From Alphaproteobacteria bacterium (GTDB taxonomy: Bacteria > Pseudomonadota > Alphaproteobacteria > Micropepsales > Micropepsaceae): 64,000 nucleotides of DNA. The notes under the pieces were generated by a model that saw only the letters and a list, made by a program, of their open reading frames with translations, ran no database searches and was not told where the DNA came from. The stretch spans positions 19,955 through 83,954 of the forward strand of contig JAGWJY010000009.1 of the NCBI GenBank assembly GCA_028865545.1. Reading direction: 5' to 3'. The translations under genes and the position numbers were made by a program. Of this stretch, positions 1 through 8,761 are shown piece by piece (position 1 is the stretch's first letter; every line of letters starts with the position of its first letter).

Positions 1-2214
1 ATCACGTCCTCCGCGCCGACGCCGGCGGCGTCTGCGGCGTCCGCCGCCGTCTCCCTGCTGCGCATTGGGCTGGGCTTCGACGGCCGCTTCCTTTTCCCTT
101 CGCGGTGAATCCTGTTCGAGTACTTCGTCTTCGGCAATCTCGGGCTCAGGTTCCGCTTCGATGATCTCCGGAGGTGCTTCGATCGGGGCGAGAGGTCTTG
201 GACGGCTCGCCGGATCACGTTGGCCGATACGCTCGATGTCGAAGTCGCCGGCCTTCAAATCCTCTTTGGGATCGAAGGTAATGGTGATGTCGTATTCGCT
301 TTCCAGGCGGGCCAATTCGCGGCGCTTCTGGTTAAGCGTGTAGATGGCAACCTCCCCGGCGACGCGCACGATAAGGCCTTCCGCGCGTTGACGCTGGGCT
401 TCTTCTTCCAGTCCGCGCAACACGCGAAGCGATGTTGATTCCACCGAACGCACGATGCCTTGGCCGCCGCAATGAGGGCAGGGCACGGTCGAGCCGGCGA
501 TGACGCCGGCGCGCAGCCGCTGACGTGACATTTCGAGGAGGCCAAACTGGCTGATCTTGCCAATCTGCACTCGCGCGCGGTCGTTCTTTACCGCATTGTG
601 CAGCCGCTTTTCGACAGAGCGATCGTTACGGCTATCTTCCATGTCGATAAAGTCGATGACGATAAGGCCGGCTAGGTCGCGCAGCCGCAGCTGCCGTCCG
701 ACTTCGTCGGCGGCCTCAAGATTTGTCTTGGTCGCGGTGTCTTCGATCGAGTGTTCGCGCGTCGCACGTCCGGAGTTCACGTCGATGGCGACGAGCGCTT
801 CCGTCTGATTGATGACGATGTAACCACCGGACTTCAACGTCACGGTCGGCGAGAACATCGCATCGAGTTGCGATTCAATTTGATACCGTTGGAATAGCGG
901 CACGATCTCTTTGTACGGCTTTACGTTCTTGGCATGCGAGGGCATCAGCATTCGCATGAAGTCTTTGGCGTTGCGATAGCCGTCGTCGCCTTCGACGACG
1001 ACCTCAGAGACATCCTTGTTGTAGAGGTCGCGGATGGCACGCTTGATGAGGTCGCCCTCTTCGTAGACGCAAGCAGGCGCATTGGATTTCAGAGTCAGTT
1101 CGCGAATCGTATCCCAAAGGCGAAGCAGATATTCATAGTCGCGTTTGATCTCGACTTTGGTTCGGTTTTCACCGGCAGTCCGGATAATAAGGCCCATGCC
1201 TTCGGGTAGCTCGAGCGCTTGAGCCGCCGATTTCAAGCGCTTGCGATCGTTAGCGTTGGTGATTTTTCGGCTGATGCCGCCGCCGCGCGGCGTATTGGGC
1301 ATGAGAACGCAATAACGGCCTGCTAACGACAGATAGGTTGTGAGCGCTGCACCCTTGTTGCCGCGCTCTTCCTTGACCACCTGCACTAAGATGATCTGGC
1401 GGCGCTTGATGACTTCCTGGATTTTGTAGTGGCGACGTCGCACCCATCGCTGCGACGGACGCGTGGCCTGTAACGGTTGTGCGTTTTCTTCGTGTTCGTC
1501 ACGTTGGCCGCTATCCGTCTCCGCTAGGATCTGTTCGCCGATATCGCTCGGCTCGGAAACCGCCTCGAACGACAGCGGCTGTTCGTCGTCTTCGGAGGTG
1601 GTTTCGCCGGACATGTCGCCGCTATCGGCGTCTGCCGCCCTGTCGTCCTCGCATGCCACTGAGATTTCTGCGTCGCCCTCGACCGCGTCGATCACCGACG
1701 GTTGGTTGTCCGACGGCGTGTGGTCGCCGTACCCGCCGTTCTCGGAAGAATCACTGTCGTTGAACTCTTCGGTTTCGAAGTCGGCGGCTTCTTCTTCATC
1801 GGTTTCCGCCCCATCTTCAGAGGGCTCGGGGTCGGTTTCGGCCCCTTCATTTTCCGCATCGGACTGGGGCTTCGGCCGAGAGCTGATGTCGAATGACTCG
1901 AAATCATCTTCCTGACGGCGCCGCGCGTCGGCTTCTTGTTCTGCCAGGAGCGCTATGCGGTCGGCGACGGGGATCTGATAGTAATCAGGGTGGATTTCCG
2001 AAAAGGCGAGGAAACCCTGTCGGTTTCCACCATACTCGACGAAAGCCGCCTGCAGCGACGGTTCCACACGCGTTACTTTTGCGAGGTAGATGTTGCCTTT
2101 AAGCGGCCGTTTGGACGCCGCTTCGAAATCAAATTCTTCGACTTTTTGTCCGTCGAGAACGACAACCCGGGTCTCTTCGGGGTGGCTTGCATCGATCAGC
2201 ATACGTTTGGGCAT
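1..2214 (-). CDS. rne: Ribonuclease E, N-terminal part (cut by window edge)
   Basis: Endoribonuclease that starts mRNA decay and processes rRNA and tRNA precursors; scaffold of the degradosome. The frame is open from the ATG at 2214 to the window edge, giving 738 residues; the 3' end is missing. The S1 domain begins normally but is split by an acidic, low-complexity insert at about residues 98-255, and resumes near residue 262 (HYKIQEVIKRR). The DNase I-like catalytic region contains DVNSG (Asp478) and IDFIDM, the two metal-binding Asp motifs. The Zn-link is CPHC (Cys579, Cys582). The last visible residues are Arg-rich, as in the RNA- and partner-binding tail. A CGGAG ribosome binding site lies about 8 nt before the ATG. 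S1 inserts of this kind are known in alphaproteobacterial RNase E. Identity is certain; the tail and total length cannot be seen. Confidence 0.97.
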   Translation of the reverse strand, partial: MPKRMLIDASHPEETRVVVLDGQKVEEFDFEAASKRPLKGNIYLAKVTRVEPSLQAAFVEYGGNRQGFLAFSEIHPDYYQIPVADRIALLAEQEADARRRQEDDFESFDISSRPKPQSDAENEGAETDPEPSEDGAETDEEEAADFETEEFNDSDSSENGGYGDHTPSDNQPSVIDAVEGDAEISVACEDDRAADADSGDMSGETTSEDDEQPLSFEAVSEPSDIGEQILAETDSGQRDEHEENAQPLQATRPSQRWVRRRHYKIQEVIKRRQIILVQVVKEERGNKGAALTTYLSLAGRYCVLMPNTPRGGGISRKITNANDRKRLKSAAQALELPEGMGLIIRTAGENRTKVEIKRDYEYLLRLWDTIRELTLKSNAPACVYEEGDLIKRAIRDLYNKDVSEVVVEGDDGYRNAKDFMRMLMPSHAKNVKPYKEIVPLFQRYQIESQLDAMFSPTVTLKSGGYIVINQTEALVAIDVNSGRATREHSIEDTATKTNLEAADEVGRQLRLRDLAGLIVIDFIDMEDSRNDRSVEKRLHNAVKNDRARVQIGKISQFGLLEMSRQRLRAGVIAGSTVPCPHCGGQGIVRSVESTSLRVLRGLEEEAQRQRAEGLIVRVAGEVAIYTLNQKRRELARLESEYDITITFDPKEDLKAGDFDIERIGQRDPASRPRPLAPIEAPPEIIEAEPEPEIAEDEVLEQDSPRREKEAAVEAQPNAQQGDGGGRRRRRRRRRGGRD

Positions 2215-2663
2215 TGAAATCTCCGGGCGGCGCGCACGAGCCCGTCGAGCGTCTCGACGCACGATCTGAGCTGGGGATGGGCCGCCATGTTGTGGTCATG
2301 CGCCACCGTGCGGCCGCCTGCGGCAGTGCCACGGGCCGGTGCAAAAAGGGGAGCGCTAAGCCGTTCATTTCTTCACATTTTCGGCCAAACGGCATTAGAC
2401 CGTTTGGCGTGGGAATCTGCTGCTGGCGGGAAACCTGGGCGGCCAAAACCCAACAACTTGGTTTGGGTAATACCTAGCCTGCATCCGGATCGTTCGCCTT
2501 GGAGCGTCAGCTCCAGTTCGACGCAGCGTCAAACAGTTGTAGGTGTCCCGTCGCATGACGGCAAGAGGAACCCTTGAGCTCAGTCAAATTCATAAGGTGC
2601 TAACCAAGCGTAAATGGTTTATGCCCGACCCTCTGTTTCAAGGGCCAAGGCTACCCGAAATAG
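2215..2663. promoter_or_regulatory. Divergent rne/amidase intergenic region with structured rne leader
   Basis: This 449 bp gap has no credible gene. On the minus strand it is the upstream region of rne. It holds two perfect inverted repeats: 2243-2259 (7 bp stem, 3 nt loop, 29 nt before the rne ATG) and 2384-2408 (9 bp stem, 7 nt loop). RNase E genes in other bacteria carry long structured leaders through which the enzyme limits its own mRNA, so a leader role is a reasonable inference. No convincing -35/-10 pair was found for either gene. Confidence 0.5.
2384..2408 (-). promoter_or_regulatory. Perfect hairpin in rne upstream region
   Basis: GCCAAACGG at 2384-2392 pairs perfectly with CCGTTTGGC at 2400-2408 across a 7 nt loop. 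In the rne direction it is not followed by a T-run, so a terminator is unlikely. It lies about 170 nt upstream of the rne start. It could be an RNase E autoregulation element or a protein-binding palindrome. Confidence 0.45.
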
Positions 2664-4037
2664 ATGCAAAAAATACGAAATATCGCTTTTGGATTAGTGG
2701 TTTGCCTTATTTTCGGCGCGGCTGCTGCTCAAGATGCGCCTAAGGCGCCACCCGGTCCTAGGAATGTCGACGACGTCATCGCCAAAATCCTGCGGGAGAC
2801 GCCCGACACGACAACGCCACCTCGGCCGGTTGTCCTGCCCGGGAACTCGGTTAACGCCTCGGTCCCGGTAGCCCGGGAACCCATCGTCATGGGCGCGCGT
2901 ATCGGCGAGCACCCTGACCGCACCCGGTTCGTCGTGGAGTTGTCCGATCCCGTCGACATGCGCACCTTCACGCTGAACAATCCGGATCGCGTCGTCATCG
3001 ACATGCCGGCCGTACAATGGCACCTGGATGGTCCACCGCGCCCCTCTGGCAACGGTGCTGTGAAAAGCTACCGCTATGGTCTGTTTCGGCCGGGCAATTC
3101 CCGCTTTGTGATTGATCTCAACCAACCTGTCATTGTCAGCGACGCACTGGTTTTGCCACCGGAGAACGGCCACGGTTACCGGGTTGTGTTCGATCTTTTC
3201 CCCACAACGCAGGCAAAATTCGATAGCACGGCTGGCTGGCCGGCGGATTTGAAGGCTAAGGAGAATGCTGCAGAACGTGTGGCTTCCGTGCCGCCTCTGC
3301 CGCCTCCGGGCCAGCGTAGTGCTACCAGGAAGATTGTCGTCATCGATCCGGGGCATGGAGGTATTGATTCCGGAACAATCGGTGTGAACGGCACGATGGA
3401 AAAGGACATCGTGCTTGCCGAGGGATTAAGGTTAAGGCGGGTTTTGCAGGCCCACGGCTACGACGTGCACATGACCCGCGACACGGACGTTTTCATTCCG
3501 TTGGGTGAACGGGTGAAAATCGCTCGTGCGGCGCACGCGGATTTGTTCATTTCGATTCATGCGGATTCGATCCACGATCCGGACGTTGAGGGACTGTCGA
3601 TCTACACGTTGTCGGAGAAAGGCTCTGACAGGGAAGCTGCCGCCCTAGCCAGCAGGGAAAACCAGTCCGATATCATTGCAGGTGTCGACCTATCTGGTGA
3701 CAATTCAGCGGTGGCGCCAATCCTCATCGATCTGGCGCAGCGCGATACGATGAACAAATCATCACATTTTGCCGAAACCGCCTTGTCAGAACTTTCGCAC
3801 GCAACTGATATTTTGCCGCGAAAACCGCACCGTTCGGGTGCGTTGGTGGTCCTGAAGGCACCTGATGTACCAGCCGTGTTGATCGAACTAGGCTACCTTT
3901 CAAACGCTCACGATGAGAGCCAAATGAAAACCGTGACTTGGCGCGACCGTGTCGCCAGTGCTATCGCAGACGCCGTGGACCGTTACTTTGTGGCACCAGC
4001 TGGAGCCGGCCCGGAAACGGCGCAACGGATGCAGTGA
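2664..4037 (+). CDS. amiC: N-acetylmuramoyl-L-alanine amidase (AmiC type)
   Basis: Zinc hydrolase that cuts the amide bond between N-acetylmuramic acid and the stem peptide, used in septal peptidoglycan splitting. The 457 residues start with a signal peptide (hydrophobic residues 8-22, AAAAQ cleavage region). An AMIN domain at about 72-180 targets the protein to the envelope. Amidase_3 runs from about 224: VVIDPGHGG (His231), Glu246, SIHAD (His299) as zinc ligands and catalytic Glu408 in VLIELGYLSN. It lies 33 bp upstream of the PBP1A gene in the same direction, so the two are probably cotranscribed, pairing peptidoglycan cleavage with synthesis. The ribosome binding site is weak. Confidence 0.94.
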   Translation: MQKIRNIAFGLVVCLIFGAAAAQDAPKAPPGPRNVDDVIAKILRETPDTTTPPRPVVLPGNSVNASVPVAREPIVMGARIGEHPDRTRFVVELSDPVDMRTFTLNNPDRVVIDMPAVQWHLDGPPRPSGNGAVKSYRYGLFRPGNSRFVIDLNQPVIVSDALVLPPENGHGYRVVFDLFPTTQAKFDSTAGWPADLKAKENAAERVASVPPLPPPGQRSATRKIVVIDPGHGGIDSGTIGVNGTMEKDIVLAEGLRLRRVLQAHGYDVHMTRDTDVFIPLGERVKIARAAHADLFISIHADSIHDPDVEGLSIYTLSEKGSDREAAALASRENQSDIIAGVDLSGDNSAVAPILIDLAQRDTMNKSSHFAETALSELSHATDILPRKPHRSGALVVLKAPDVPAVLIELGYLSNAHDESQMKTVTWRDRVASAIADAVDRYFVAPAGAGPETAQRMQ

Positions 4038-4070
4038 CGGAATAGCCTCTTACGATCATAATCGCAGCCC

Positions 4071-6737
4071 ATGACCGATACCCCAGAAGACCGCCCCCCC
4101 CAGGGAGGTCGCCTCCCGGAAGACCCGAGATACCGGCCGGGACAGGACCAGACGCCGTGGGCGCTTCCGGCCGCGCCGGAGGGCTTTGCCGGATATTCTT
4201 CAGATACGCCGGGGCCTGAAAGCTTCGAGCCGGCCGACGGTCCTGCGCCGCAGGCACCTCGGGAACCGGGCGGCCCATTTGAGCCGCTGCAGCAGTTTTG
4301 GAGCGCTTGGCGCGGTCGAATCATTCTTTATCTCGGCCTGTCCGCCGTTGTCGTACTCGCCGCCGGAGCACTCGCAGTCGTTGTTTACGTCTGGCTGGTA
4401 ACCCGAGATCTACCGAGTGTCGAGGCGCTGCAGAATTATACCCCTCCCGTGACGACGCGGGTCTATGCCGGAGATGGCACGGTTATCGGTGAATATGCTC
4501 GTGAGCGGCGCATATTCGTGCCCATAGCATTTGTACCAAAATTGGTTGTGGAGGCGTTCACCTCGGCGGAGGATCGCAATTTCTTTAATCACCCAGGCAT
4601 TGATCCCAGCGGCATGTTGCGTGCGGCGATCAAGGATGTCGGTCGGGTCATCGAGGGGCGCCGTCCGGAAGGTGCCTCCACCATCACGCAACAGGTCGCA
4701 CGCAACTTCTTGCTGAATTCCGACGTCAAGGTTTCACGCAAAATCCGCGAAGTGATCCTGGCTTTGCGTATTGATGCGACCTATTCGAAGGAGAAAGTCC
4801 TCGAGCTCTATTTGAATGAGATCAATCTCGGTCAGAACTCCTACGGTGTTGCCGCGGCAGCGCTAAATTATTTCGGCAAATCGCTCGACGAATTAGACAT
4901 CTCTGAAGTCGCGTTCCTGGCCTCGCTGCCCAAGGCACCGAGCCATTATGATCCGCGCTACCATTATAGAGCGGCCATCGACCGGCGAAATTGGGTCATC
5001 GGTCAGATGGAAGAGAACGGTTACATTACTGACGAGCAAGCAAAAGCCGCGATAGCCGAACCTTTGGATGCGGAGACCCGTCCGCTCGGCAGTCAGACGG
5101 AAGACGCGAACTATTTCGTGGAAGAAGTCCGCCGCCAGCTTTATGCAAAATATGGTGAGAAGGCGCTTTACGATGGCGGCTTGCAGGTGCGCTCTTCGCT
5201 TGACACTCGGCTACAGAATTACGCGGTGAATGCATTGCGCACGGGTCTCGTGCGCTACGATCGTCGTCATGGCTGGCGCGGCGCGACGAGTCACATCAAC
5301 GTCAACGGCGACTGGAAGGAAACTCTCGCTAGCATCGGCAACCATTCGGGTATCGATTCCTGGCAAATTGCAGTCGTGTTGGGTTACGGGACTGACAAGA
5401 GCGTAGATATCGGCCTTGCTAACGGTTCCCGTGCACGCATCCCGTTCAGCGAGCTTCTTTGGGCGCGGCCGGAATTGAAGGATGCGCTGGTCGGCGCACA
5501 GCCGGCCAAGCCCCAGAACGTCGTGAAAATCGGTGACATCATTTATGTCGAGCCGGTGGATAACAAAGGTGACTACGGCCTTCGCCAAGTGCCGGAGGTC
5601 AACGGTGGCATTGTCGCAATGGATCCGCATACAGGTCGCGTCATGGCTTTGTCCGGCGGCTTTTCCTACGCGTCCAGCCAATACGACCGGGCGATGCAGG
5701 CGTTGCGGCAACCCGGTTCGGCCTTCAAACCCTTCGTCTATGCTGCTGCGCTGGACAATGGTTTCACCCCAGTCAGCAAGGTCCTGGACGCGCCATTCGT
5801 TATGGAGCAGGGCCCCGGTCTTCCACTGTGGCATCCCGAGAATTTTGAGAAGAAATTCATTGGCTTGGCGACATTGCGTCGCGGTATTGAGCTTTCCAAG
5901 AATCTGATGACGGTGCGTCTGGCCCAAGCCGTTGGCATGGACAAGATCGTACCCTACGCGGAGCGGTTCGGAGTCTACGACCATCTCGATCCGCTTCTCG
6001 CCAACGCGTTGGGCTCCACTGGAACGACTTTGCTGAGGATGACCACCGGTTATGCGGAATTTGTCAACGGCGGCAAGAAGATCACACCGTCGCTGATCGA
6101 CCGAATTCAAGACCGCAACGGCATAACGATCTGGCGTCATGACCAGCGCCCATGCACCGGTTGCGACGACGCGACTTGGAACGGTCAGGCCGAACCGCTG
6201 CTTTCCGATACACGCGAGCAGATCATCGACCCGCGCACCGCTTATCAGATCGTTTCGATGCTTCAGGGTGTCGTGGAGCGCGGCACAGGCCGCATCGTAG
6301 CATCGGTAGGCAAGCCTCTCGCCGGTAAAACTGGTACCTCCAACGAGTCCAGAGACACGTGGTTCGTCGGGTTCTCACCCGATTTGGCCTGTGGTGTTTA
6401 TGTGGGCTTCGATGATCCGCGTACACTTGGCAAGCTCGAGCAGGGGGCGACGGTGGCGGCGCCGATTTTCAGGGACTTCATGAAGGGCGCGCTCGCGGAT
6501 GTACCCCCCACCCCGTTCCGCGTGCCGCCTGGCATCGAGTTCGTTTCCGTGAACCGGCTGACGGGTGATCCGGCGCCCCCGGGCTCTCCGGACGCAATCG
6601 AGGAAGCCTTCAAGTCCGGCACGGCCCCTGGTGATCCCGGAGCGCCGCCTCAATTGGTAATCGGTGGCGACACGCCTGCGGGTGTCAATCCGATGTCGCC
6701 AAATGGCGTAGGCGAGGGTACAGGCGGCCTCTATTGA
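4071..6737 (+). CDS. mrcA: Penicillin-binding protein 1A, bifunctional
   Basis: Class A PBP that polymerises glycan strands and crosslinks peptides at the inner membrane. The 888 residues have a Pro-rich cytoplasmic tail (1-80), one membrane anchor (about 84-110), then the GT51 transglycosylase domain with SAEDRNFFNHPGID (Glu167), GASTITQQVARN and KVLELYLNEI. The transpeptidase domain has SAFK (Ser550, Lys553), SKN (Ser609) and KTG (Lys753). The stretch between the two contains the OB-like insert usual in PBP1A. The C-terminus is Pro/Gly-rich. No good Shine-Dalgarno precedes the ATG; a later start is unlikely because no other ATG occurs before the membrane segment. Confidence 0.95.
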   Translation: MTDTPEDRPPQGGRLPEDPRYRPGQDQTPWALPAAPEGFAGYSSDTPGPESFEPADGPAPQAPREPGGPFEPLQQFWSAWRGRIILYLGLSAVVVLAAGALAVVVYVWLVTRDLPSVEALQNYTPPVTTRVYAGDGTVIGEYARERRIFVPIAFVPKLVVEAFTSAEDRNFFNHPGIDPSGMLRAAIKDVGRVIEGRRPEGASTITQQVARNFLLNSDVKVSRKIREVILALRIDATYSKEKVLELYLNEINLGQNSYGVAAAALNYFGKSLDELDISEVAFLASLPKAPSHYDPRYHYRAAIDRRNWVIGQMEENGYITDEQAKAAIAEPLDAETRPLGSQTEDANYFVEEVRRQLYAKYGEKALYDGGLQVRSSLDTRLQNYAVNALRTGLVRYDRRHGWRGATSHINVNGDWKETLASIGNHSGIDSWQIAVVLGYGTDKSVDIGLANGSRARIPFSELLWARPELKDALVGAQPAKPQNVVKIGDIIYVEPVDNKGDYGLRQVPEVNGGIVAMDPHTGRVMALSGGFSYASSQYDRAMQALRQPGSAFKPFVYAAALDNGFTPVSKVLDAPFVMEQGPGLPLWHPENFEKKFIGLATLRRGIELSKNLMTVRLAQAVGMDKIVPYAERFGVYDHLDPLLANALGSTGTTLLRMTTGYAEFVNGGKKITPSLIDRIQDRNGITIWRHDQRPCTGCDDATWNGQAEPLLSDTREQIIDPRTAYQIVSMLQGVVERGTGRIVASVGKPLAGKTGTSNESRDTWFVGFSPDLACGVYVGFDDPRTLGKLEQGATVAAPIFRDFMKGALADVPPTPFRVPPGIEFVSVNRLTGDPAPPGSPDAIEEAFKSGTAPGDPGAPPQLVIGGDTPAGVNPMSPNGVGEGTGGLY

Positions 6738-6847
6738 TCGCAAAATTGACTAATTCCTAAATGACAAACATGGCTGGTATGGGCCATGGTGGTAAAAGCC
6801 GATCTCCGGTCGCGTTGCGTCTGGGGTTGCTCATGGACATGTAAAGA

Positions 6848-8701
6848 ATGGCTGCTCAGATCGAGAACGATCGGCCGATAGGGTTGCGTGCACGCGGGGC
6901 TTTACTGGTCCGTCGGTCGCGGCTCGCACTTGCCGCCATCCAGCGTGATCTGCGCGCGAGCGAGGTCGGGCAGATTCTGCTCTGCGCGCTGCTTGGCGTT
7001 GCCATCGGCGTTTCTGTCGATGTCCTGCGCGAAGGTGTCGTCTTTCTTCACCGTCAAAGCTTCGCGCTCCCCATGCGGGAATATCTGAGCACCGGCATCG
7101 GTGTTTCGGACATCAGGATAATGATCGTGCCGGCCCTGGGTGGTTTGTTGCTCGCCCTGTTCCGGCACGTCACGAGACGCTTCAGAAAAGCCGATATCGT
7201 CGATCCGATCGAGGCAAACGCCTTGTATGGTGGGCGCATGTCATTTCGGGATTCGATGCGTCTCACGATAACGACCTTGATATCGAACGGTGCCGGCGCG
7301 TCGCTCGGCATGGAGGCCGGTTACAGCCAATTTGGCGCGGCAGTTTACTCGTTCGTTGGCCAGTACTTCAGGCTTAGGCGCAGTGATTTGCGCGTTTTCA
7401 CGACTGCCGGGGCCGCGGCGGCCATTGCAGCGGCATTCAATGCGCCTCTCGCCGGCGCGTTCTACGGGTTTGAGTTGATCCTGGGCAGCTATTTGCCGCG
7501 GGCTCTTGCTCCGGTGGTGGTCGCTTCAGTGTGTGCGGCACTGATGCAAAGGTCCATGACGCATATGCGGGCCTTATTCGAGGTGCCGAGCGGAATGGTC
7601 ATGGAGCCGCGGAGTTATTTCTTATTCGGACTGATGGGGGTCGTGGCGGCCGGTATTGCGATTGCTACGATGCGGGCGGTGACGTGGACCGAACAAACGC
7701 TGCGTGCGACCGGTGTGCCGGACTGGCTACGGCCGGCTGTAGGTGGTTTTCTCCTTTCTTGCATTGCACTGTATTTTCCACAGGTCCTCGGCAGCGGCCA
7801 TGGGGCCATTCAATTTCATTTCGATCACAATTGGCCGTGGTTGCTGCTGCTGGCGTTGCTGGCGGCCAAACTTATCGCCTCCGCTGTGTCGATCGGCAGT
7901 GGCTTTCGCGGCGGCCTGTTCAGTTCGTCACTTTTCCTGGGTGCCTTGTTCGGCGGCACGTTCGTGGAGATTGCCGCGATGCTGATGCCTGACATCGCTG
8001 CGCAGCGTGCTGCGTTCATGCTGGCGGGGATGGGTTCGGTCGCTGCGGCGATTATTGGCGCGCCGCTTACCATGGTGTTTCTAACTCTCGAATCGACAGG
8101 CGATTTCCCCGTCACGCTCGGTGTGTTGGTGGCCGTCACTATTGCATCGACGATCGTCCGCTTGACCTTCGGCTATTCGTTTGCGACGTGGCGCTTTCAG
8201 TTGAAGGGCCTCGGCATTCGCGGGGCACATGACGTCGGCTGGATTTCCGACCTCACGGTTGGGCGCTTAATGCGCTCCGATCCAAAGACTGCAACAAACG
8301 ATGTGACGCTGCGGGCCTTACGGGAGATGTATCCGCCAGGCAGTGCCAAGCGACTGTTCGTTGTCGATCGACAGGGTTTCTACGTTGGCAGCATCGACGC
8401 CATCGATATGCACAATCCCATGTACGACGACGCGTTGCAGGGCCTCGTGGCCGGCGATCTCGCGGGCCACGCGGATCTCTTTCTGGCGCCCGGCGAAAAT
8501 GTCCGTACTGCGCTGCTGCGTTTCGAAGATACCCAGAGCGAAGCACTGCCCGTGCTGGCCTCGCGCAGTGATCGCAGGCTCATTGGCTACATGACGGAAG
8601 CGTACTCCTTGAAACGCTATACCCAGGAACTCGAGCAGTTGCGTAGTGTCGAGACGGGCGGCAGCGATCTCTTCCCGCTCGGCAAGACCTCACACATGTG
8701 A
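6848..8701 (+). CDS. ClC-family chloride channel/transporter with CBS pair
   Basis: Membrane protein of the voltage-gated chloride channel family, 617 residues, with about ten hydrophobic segments followed by a cytosolic CBS pair (about 470-600). Family landmarks are visible but altered: GMEAGYSQFGA stands where GREGP is usual (the gating Glu is kept, the Pro is lost), RGGLFSSSLFLGALFGG replaces GGxFxPxLxxGA (Pro to Ser), and GAPLTMVFLTLESTGDF is near canonical. The N-terminal anion-binding GSGIP motif is not evident. Ion selectivity and whether it exchanges protons cannot be told. It is separated by about 110 bp from the PBP gene; a functional link is not obvious. Confidence 0.88.
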   Translation: MAAQIENDRPIGLRARGALLVRRSRLALAAIQRDLRASEVGQILLCALLGVAIGVSVDVLREGVVFLHRQSFALPMREYLSTGIGVSDIRIMIVPALGGLLLALFRHVTRRFRKADIVDPIEANALYGGRMSFRDSMRLTITTLISNGAGASLGMEAGYSQFGAAVYSFVGQYFRLRRSDLRVFTTAGAAAAIAAAFNAPLAGAFYGFELILGSYLPRALAPVVVASVCAALMQRSMTHMRALFEVPSGMVMEPRSYFLFGLMGVVAAGIAIATMRAVTWTEQTLRATGVPDWLRPAVGGFLLSCIALYFPQVLGSGHGAIQFHFDHNWPWLLLLALLAAKLIASAVSIGSGFRGGLFSSSLFLGALFGGTFVEIAAMLMPDIAAQRAAFMLAGMGSVAAAIIGAPLTMVFLTLESTGDFPVTLGVLVAVTIASTIVRLTFGYSFATWRFQLKGLGIRGAHDVGWISDLTVGRLMRSDPKTATNDVTLRALREMYPPGSAKRLFVVDRQGFYVGSIDAIDMHNPMYDDALQGLVAGDLAGHADLFLAPGENVRTALLRFEDTQSEALPVLASRSDRRLIGYMTEAYSLKRYTQELEQLRSVETGGSDLFPLGKTSHM

Positions 8702-8761
8702 GCGGTTTGCACATATCGAGTTGAATCATTATATCCGCGTGCCGGAAAGACGATGGTTGCT

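Noticed and set aside
2590..2612. A CtrA-like site before the amidase gene
   Set aside because: Only CTAA-N7-TAAA can be matched, two bases off consensus, which is too common to support.
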